Positions 60,350 through 64,000 of a DNA stretch of 64,000 bases are shown here, in pieces; positions within the stretch are counted from its first letter, which is position 1, and each line of letters begins with the position of its first letter. The stretch lies in contig NZ_CP180191.1 in assembly GCF_047549485.1 (NCBI RefSeq), positions 1,550,001 to 1,614,000 of the forward strand, read 5' to 3'. The notes beneath the pieces are model-generated. The model saw nothing but the letters and a program-made list of their open reading frames with translations. It searched no databases and was not told where the DNA came from. Source of the stretch: Piscinibacterium candidicorallinum. Its GTDB lineage: Bacteria; Pseudomonadota; Gammaproteobacteria; Burkholderiales; Burkholderiaceae_C. The position numbers were made by a program, and so were the translations under genes.

Positions 60350-60886
60350 TCAGCGTGCTGTGTGCAGTGCGAGGAGCTCGTCACCCGTGGCGACGCAGAT
60401 CAGCCGGCCGCGGCGCGCGGCCTGACGCACGCGCCTGTCCTTGGAGACCAGCGGGCAGGCGAGGGTGAAGGCCAAGTCCAGGAAGGGCTGGTCATCGGCG
60501 TCCAGGCAGCGGACGGGGCAAGGGTGGATCTCGCCGGCGTGCATTGTTGCCAGTTCAAGCGCTTCGTTCATGCGCGCGTGGACCCAGGCTGATGTGTCAC
60601 TGCCGCGTGGCGCCCGTGCTTGCACCGCGGGGTACTCCAGCACGCGGCGCAGTTCCTCGAGCAGATGCGGTGTCACGATCCAGCGCAGCGCCCCGGCCTG
60701 CAGCGCGCGCAGCAGGGCCAGCGCGGCGGGGTCGCGGAAGACGAATAGATCCAGCACGGCATTGGTGTCGAGCACCACCTTTGCTGCATGAGCCAGGGCG
60801 GGGGCCGCCGGCTGACCAGGCACTGGATCGGACGCTGCAGCTGCGCCGCTAAGGCAGGCAGCGCTTGGCGCAGCGGCGCCCGACAT
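60350..60886 (-). CDS. PIN-domain protein (putative toxin-family RNase)
   Basis: A 178-aa protein. The PIN fold carries acidic residues in VVLDTNAVLDLFVFRDP (first Asp), LLEELRRVLEYP (Glu), CLDADDQPFLDLAFTLACP (Asp) and LVSKDRRVRQAARRG (last Asp), so the catalytic quartet seems intact. It belongs to the putative toxin-antitoxin PIN group, but no antitoxin gene is adjacent. The ATG at 60886 overlaps the stop of the upstream OmpA-like gene (TGATG), indicating coupling. The first 30 residues are Ala/Pro-rich and may be unstructured. Confidence 0.82.
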   Translation of the reverse strand: MSGAAAPSAACLSGAAAASDPVPGQPAAPALAHAAKVVLDTNAVLDLFVFRDPAALALLRALQAGALRWIVTPHLLEELRRVLEYPAVQARAPRGSDTSAWVHARMNEALELATMHAGEIHPCPVRCLDADDQPFLDLAFTLACPLVSKDRRVRQAARRGRLICVATGDELLALHTAR

Positions 60887-61404
60887 CAGCGCTGCGGCGG
60901 ACGCACTTGCACGGCGACCCAGTCGCGCGTGCTTGCAGGCAACATCGGCGCATCACCTGAACCTACCGCCTCGCTGATGAAGGTCTCGGGTGCAAGACCC
61001 ACCTCGGTGACGAGCCGCTCGCGCAGCAGCGCCGCGCGCTTCTCGTCCAGCCCTTCAAGCGAGGGCGTCTGCAGCACGATCTTCGCGTCCGGATGCGAGC
61101 GCACATAGGCGATCACCGCTGACAGCCCCGACAGGGACACCGGCAGCGGCTCGGCCGCGCCGGCGCTGTAGCGCACCATGACGGTGGGCGGCGGCGCGCC
61201 AGGGGCCATCGGCAGCGGTGGGGGCGGCTCCATCATCTGCGCTGCCACTGATTGCGCTGCCGGGGGAATGGGGGCGGGCACGCCGACGATGCGTGCCCAG
61301 TGGTAGCACAGCACCGCAAAGACGAGCCCGGCGAGGATGAGCACCACCCCGTTGCGGCGCGACTCGCGCGCCAAGTCGGTGTCGGTGATCGGTGTCTCGC
61401 TCAT
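60886..61404 (-). CDS. Single-TM protein with OmpA-like C-terminal region
   Basis: A 172-aa protein: short cytoplasmic head, one TM (GVVLILAGLVFAVLCYHWAR), a Pro-rich stretch (PPPPLPMAPGAPPPTV) and a C-terminal region with weak similarity to OmpA-like peptidoglycan-binding domains (LDEKRAALLRERLVTEVGLA then ISEAVGSGD). It starts 34 bases after the aconitase stop and is followed by the PIN gene. It may link the envelope and cell wall; function not assigned. Confidence 0.65.
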   Translation of the reverse strand: MSETPITDTDLARESRRNGVVLILAGLVFAVLCYHWARIVGVPAPIPPAAQSVAAQMMEPPPPLPMAPGAPPPTVMVRYSAGAAEPLPVSLSGLSAVIAYVRSHPDAKIVLQTPSLEGLDEKRAALLRERLVTEVGLAPETFISEAVGSGDAPMLPASTRDWVAVQVRPPQR

Positions 61405-61438
61405 GCTTTGTGTCCTTGCGATGCCGGCTGGCTGCCGA

Positions 61439-64000
61439 TCAGGCGGCCAGCAGTTGACGCAGCACGAAGGGCAGGATGCCGCCGTGCTTGTAGTAGTCCA
61501 CCTCGATCGGGGTATCGATCCGGGACTTCACAGCCACGTTCAGCTGGCTGCCATCGGCGCGCGTCACCACGAGCGTCATGTCGGACTGCGGCTTGGACAC
61601 GTCCCCGATCACGTCAAACGTGTCGGTGGCGTTCAGGCCCAGGCTTTCTGCGCTTTCTCCGGCCTTGAACTGCAGGGGCAGGACGCCCATGCCGACCAGG
61701 TTGCTGCGGTGGATGCGCTCGAAGCTGCGCGCCACCACGACCTTTACGCCCAGCAGTTGCGTGCCCTTGGCGGCCCAGTCGCGGCTTGAGCCGGTGCCGT
61801 ACTCCTCACCACCGATGACGATGGTGGGCGTGCCGCGCTTGATGTACTCCATCGCAGCCTCGTACACCGTGGTCTGCTGGCCGTCGAGGAGGGTGAAGCC
61901 ACCTTCGACGCGCGTGCCGTCCGCCTTGGGCGGCAGCATCAGGTTCTTCACGCGCACGTTGGCGAAGGTGCCGCGGATCATGATGTCATGGTTGCCGCGG
62001 CGGCTGCCGTAGCTGTTGAAGTCGACCTTCTGCACGCCCTTGCCATTGAGCCACTTGCCGGCCGGCGTGGTCTCCTTAAAGGACCCTGCGGGCGAAATGT
62101 GGTCGGTCGTGACGGAGTCACCAAGGATCAGCAGCGGCTTGGCGCCGGTGATGGCGGCCACTGCCGAGGGCTGCATCGCGAACTCGTCAAAGAAGGGCGG
62201 GCGGGCGATGTAGGTGGACTCAGGCCAGGTGTAGACCTGACCGCTCGGTGCCGGTACGTTGTTCCACAGATCGTGGTCCTTGGTGAAGTCGGCGTACAGG
62301 CGCTTGAAGACCTGCGGATCCTGTGCAAAGGGCATGACCGCGTTGATCTCCTCGCTGCTGGGCCACACGTCCTTGAGGAATACGGGCTTGCCGTCACTGC
62401 CGGTGCCCAGCGGCTCGGTGGTCAGGTCCAGATTGGCCTTGCCGGCGATGGCGAATGCCACCACCAGCGGCGGGCTGGCCAGGAAGTTGGCCTTGAGGTT
62501 CGGGTGGATGCGCGCTTCGAAGTTGCGGTTGCCTGACAGCACGGCCGCGCAAACTAGATCGTTCTTGGTGATGGTCTCGTTGATCTCCGGGGCCAGGTCA
62601 CCGGCATTGCCGATGCAGGTCGTGCAGCCGAAGGCCGCCACGTTGAAGCCCAGCTTGTCCAGGTAGGGCTGCAGGCCGCTCTTGGCGAGGTAGTCCTCCA
62701 CCACGCGCGAGCCCGGGCCCAGGCTGGTCTTGATGTGCGGAGCAACCTTCAGGCCCTTTTCGACGGCCTTCTTAGCCAGCACGCCCGCGGCCAGCATCAC
62801 GCCGGGGTTGGAGGTGTTGGTGCAGGAGGTGATGGCGGCGATCAGCACGTCGCCGTTGCCGATGGTCGTGTCGCCGTTGCCGGTGGCAAACCGCGTGTTG
62901 AGCTTGTCAGCTGGCTGGCCGAAGCCGTTCTCGGCCACGGGGGCAGAGAAGAGGCTGTTGAAGGTGCTCTTCATCGAGGGCAGCTCGATGCGGTCCTGCG
63001 GGCGCTTGGGGCCAGCCAGCGAGGGCACGATGGTGGCCAGGTCGAGGGTCAGCGAAGAGCTGTACATGCAGTCGCCGGCCTTGGGCATGCCGAACAGACC
63101 CTGGGCCTTGAAGTAGGCCTCGAACTGTGCGCACTGTTCGTCGGTGCGACCGGTCTTCTTCATGTAGTCGACGGTCTTGTCGTCCACCGGGAAGAAGCCC
63201 ATCGTGGCGCCGTACTCCGGAGCCATGTTGGCGATCGTGGCGCGGTCCACCACGGACAGCGACGCGGCACCTTCGCCGAAGAACTCGACGAACTTGCCCA
63301 CCACCTTATGCTTGCGCAGCATCTGGGTCACGGTCAGCACCAGGTCAGTGGCGGTTACGCCCTCATTGAGCTTGCCCTTGAGTTCCACACCGACGACATC
63401 CGGGGTGAGGAAATACACGGGCTGGCCGAGCATGCCGGCTTCGGCTTCGATGCCGCCCACGCCCCAGCCGACCACGCCCACGCCGTTGATCATCGTGGTG
63501 TGGCTGTCAGTACCGACGAGGGTGTCGGGGTAGTAGGTGTCACCCTTGGACTGCAGGCCCTTGAAGAGATACTCCAGGTTCACCTGGTGCACGATGCCGA
63601 TGCCCGGGGGCACGACGCCGAAAGTATCGAAGGCCTGCATGCCCCACTTCATGAATTGGTAGCGCTCGGTGTTGCGCTGGAACTCCAGTTCCATGTTTTT
63701 GCGCAGTGCATCGGGCGTGCCGAAGTGGTCGATCATGACCGAGTGGTCCACCACGAGATCCACCGGCACCAGCGGCTCGATGGTCTTGGGGTTCTTGCCC
63801 ATCTTGTCGGCCACGTTGCGCATGGCAGCGAGATCGGCCAGCAGGGGTACGCCGGTGAAGTCCTGCAGCACGACACGGGCCACCACGAAGGGGATCTCGT
63901 CGACGCGCTCGGCGGTCGGCTGCCAGTTGGCCAGCTGCTTGATGTGTTCCTCGGCCACCTTCTTGCCGTCGCAGTTGCGCAGCACGGCTTCCAGCACGAT
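61439..64000 (-). CDS. acnA: Aconitate hydratase A, N-terminus beyond window
   Basis: About 854 codons are visible, reading in frame to the window edge, so roughly 50 N-terminal residues are missing. It converts citrate to isocitrate in the TCA cycle. Cys ligands of the 4Fe-4S cluster are in IAAITSCTNTSNPGVMLAAG and FGCTTCIGNAGDLAPEI. Other landmarks: DSVTTDHISPAGSFKETTPA, NSYGSRRGNHDIMIRGTFAN and EEYGTGSSRDWAAKGTQLLG. The AcnA/IRP-type arrangement (swivel domain last) excludes AcnB. The coding strand runs toward the OmpA-like and PIN genes, which probably follow in the same transcript. Confidence 0.96.
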   Translation of the reverse strand: MVLEAVLRNCDGKKVAEEHIKQLANWQPTAERVDEIPFVVARVVLQDFTGVPLLADLAAMRNVADKMGKNPKTIEPLVPVDLVVDHSVMIDHFGTPDALRKNMELEFQRNTERYQFMKWGMQAFDTFGVVPPGIGIVHQVNLEYLFKGLQSKGDTYYPDTLVGTDSHTTMINGVGVVGWGVGGIEAEAGMLGQPVYFLTPDVVGVELKGKLNEGVTATDLVLTVTQMLRKHKVVGKFVEFFGEGAASLSVVDRATIANMAPEYGATMGFFPVDDKTVDYMKKTGRTDEQCAQFEAYFKAQGLFGMPKAGDCMYSSSLTLDLATIVPSLAGPKRPQDRIELPSMKSTFNSLFSAPVAENGFGQPADKLNTRFATGNGDTTIGNGDVLIAAITSCTNTSNPGVMLAAGVLAKKAVEKGLKVAPHIKTSLGPGSRVVEDYLAKSGLQPYLDKLGFNVAAFGCTTCIGNAGDLAPEINETITKNDLVCAAVLSGNRNFEARIHPNLKANFLASPPLVVAFAIAGKANLDLTTEPLGTGSDGKPVFLKDVWPSSEEINAVMPFAQDPQVFKRLYADFTKDHDLWNNVPAPSGQVYTWPESTYIARPPFFDEFAMQPSAVAAITGAKPLLILGDSVTTDHISPAGSFKETTPAGKWLNGKGVQKVDFNSYGSRRGNHDIMIRGTFANVRVKNLMLPPKADGTRVEGGFTLLDGQQTTVYEAAMEYIKRGTPTIVIGGEEYGTGSSRDWAAKGTQLLGVKVVVARSFERIHRSNLVGMGVLPLQFKAGESAESLGLNATDTFDVIGDVSKPQSDMTLVVTRADGSQLNVAVKSRIDTPIEVDYYKHGGILPFVLRQLLAA

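Noticed and set aside
60350..60886. A complete toxin-antitoxin locus
   Set aside because: The PIN gene has no small DNA-binding partner on either side; the upstream gene is a membrane/OmpA-like protein.
1..64000. CRISPR array, prophage or complete insertion sequence
   Set aside because: No regularly spaced identical repeats, no cas, integrase, transposase or structural phage genes were seen.

Overview
The window reads as a chromosomal segment of a high-GC betaproteobacterium, most likely a member of the Burkholderiales. Support comes from gene content and order: rnfB-like next to nth, thrS-infC-rpmI-rplT-pheS-pheT-ihfA-merR-tRNA-Pro, surE-pcm-nlpD-rpoS, a Bug/TctC-type binding protein, an intracellular PHA depolymerase plus a PHA granule-system protein, fdxA-fpr, and paired bpt and aat. 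I see no phage, plasmid, complete insertion sequence, CRISPR array or rRNA operon. The genus cannot be told from the sequence alone.

Layout. 1-4.2 kb: end of an RND efflux adaptor gene and its permease. 4.2-10.7 kb (minus strand): an M16 zinc peptidase, then a MoxR ATPase / VOC / GNAT / small membrane protein / CoxE-like VWA group. 11-19.5 kb: two tandem c-type cytochromes, DUF1841, an FKBP isomerase, NADP isocitrate dehydrogenase, two uncharacterised proteins, a SnoaL-like protein and a membrane diguanylate cyclase. 19.7-25 kb: a GDT1-type transporter, endonuclease III with an odd tail, an RnfB-like ferredoxin, an unknown two-gene cassette and the PA2778/PA2779 pair. 25-38 kb: PHA depolymerase, ferredoxin reductase and ferredoxin, then a plus-strand series of metabolic and transport genes ending with a haloacetate-dehalogenase-like enzyme and a TctC protein. 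38-42.4 kb: a PBP7-type peptidase, an IclR regulator, both N-end-rule aminoacyl transferases and a Nudix hydrolase. 42.4-56.4 kb: core information-processing genes with two tRNAs, the rpoS operon and rlmD. 56.6-64 kb: a large PKD-repeat lipoprotein, a Bax-inhibitor-1 protein, and an aconitase (cut by the window end) followed by an OmpA-like protein and a PIN-domain protein.

Much of the coding is arranged as tightly packed operons with ATGA, GTGA or TGATG overlaps between stop and start codons. Central carbon metabolism (icd, aconitase), storage polymer use (phaZ, PHA granule protein), stationary-phase control (rpoS) and protein quality control (bpt, aat, pcm, surE) are all represented.

The most unusual signal is a dispersed, partly palindromic repeat of about 57-66 bases with at least eight recognisable copies between 3.8 and 34.9 kb. 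Two full copies agree at 57 of 66 positions by hand count. Most copies are intergenic, but two lie in frame inside the 3' end of nth, where they encode the related tail peptides TGAAVQTKMAGEVHRTSGK and TGAASQTKMPEEPRGTSGK. Another copy provides the ribosome-binding region and first codons of a TPR-protein gene. This resembles REP/BIME elements, and, for the in-frame copies, Rickettsia palindromic elements. I do not recognise this particular family.
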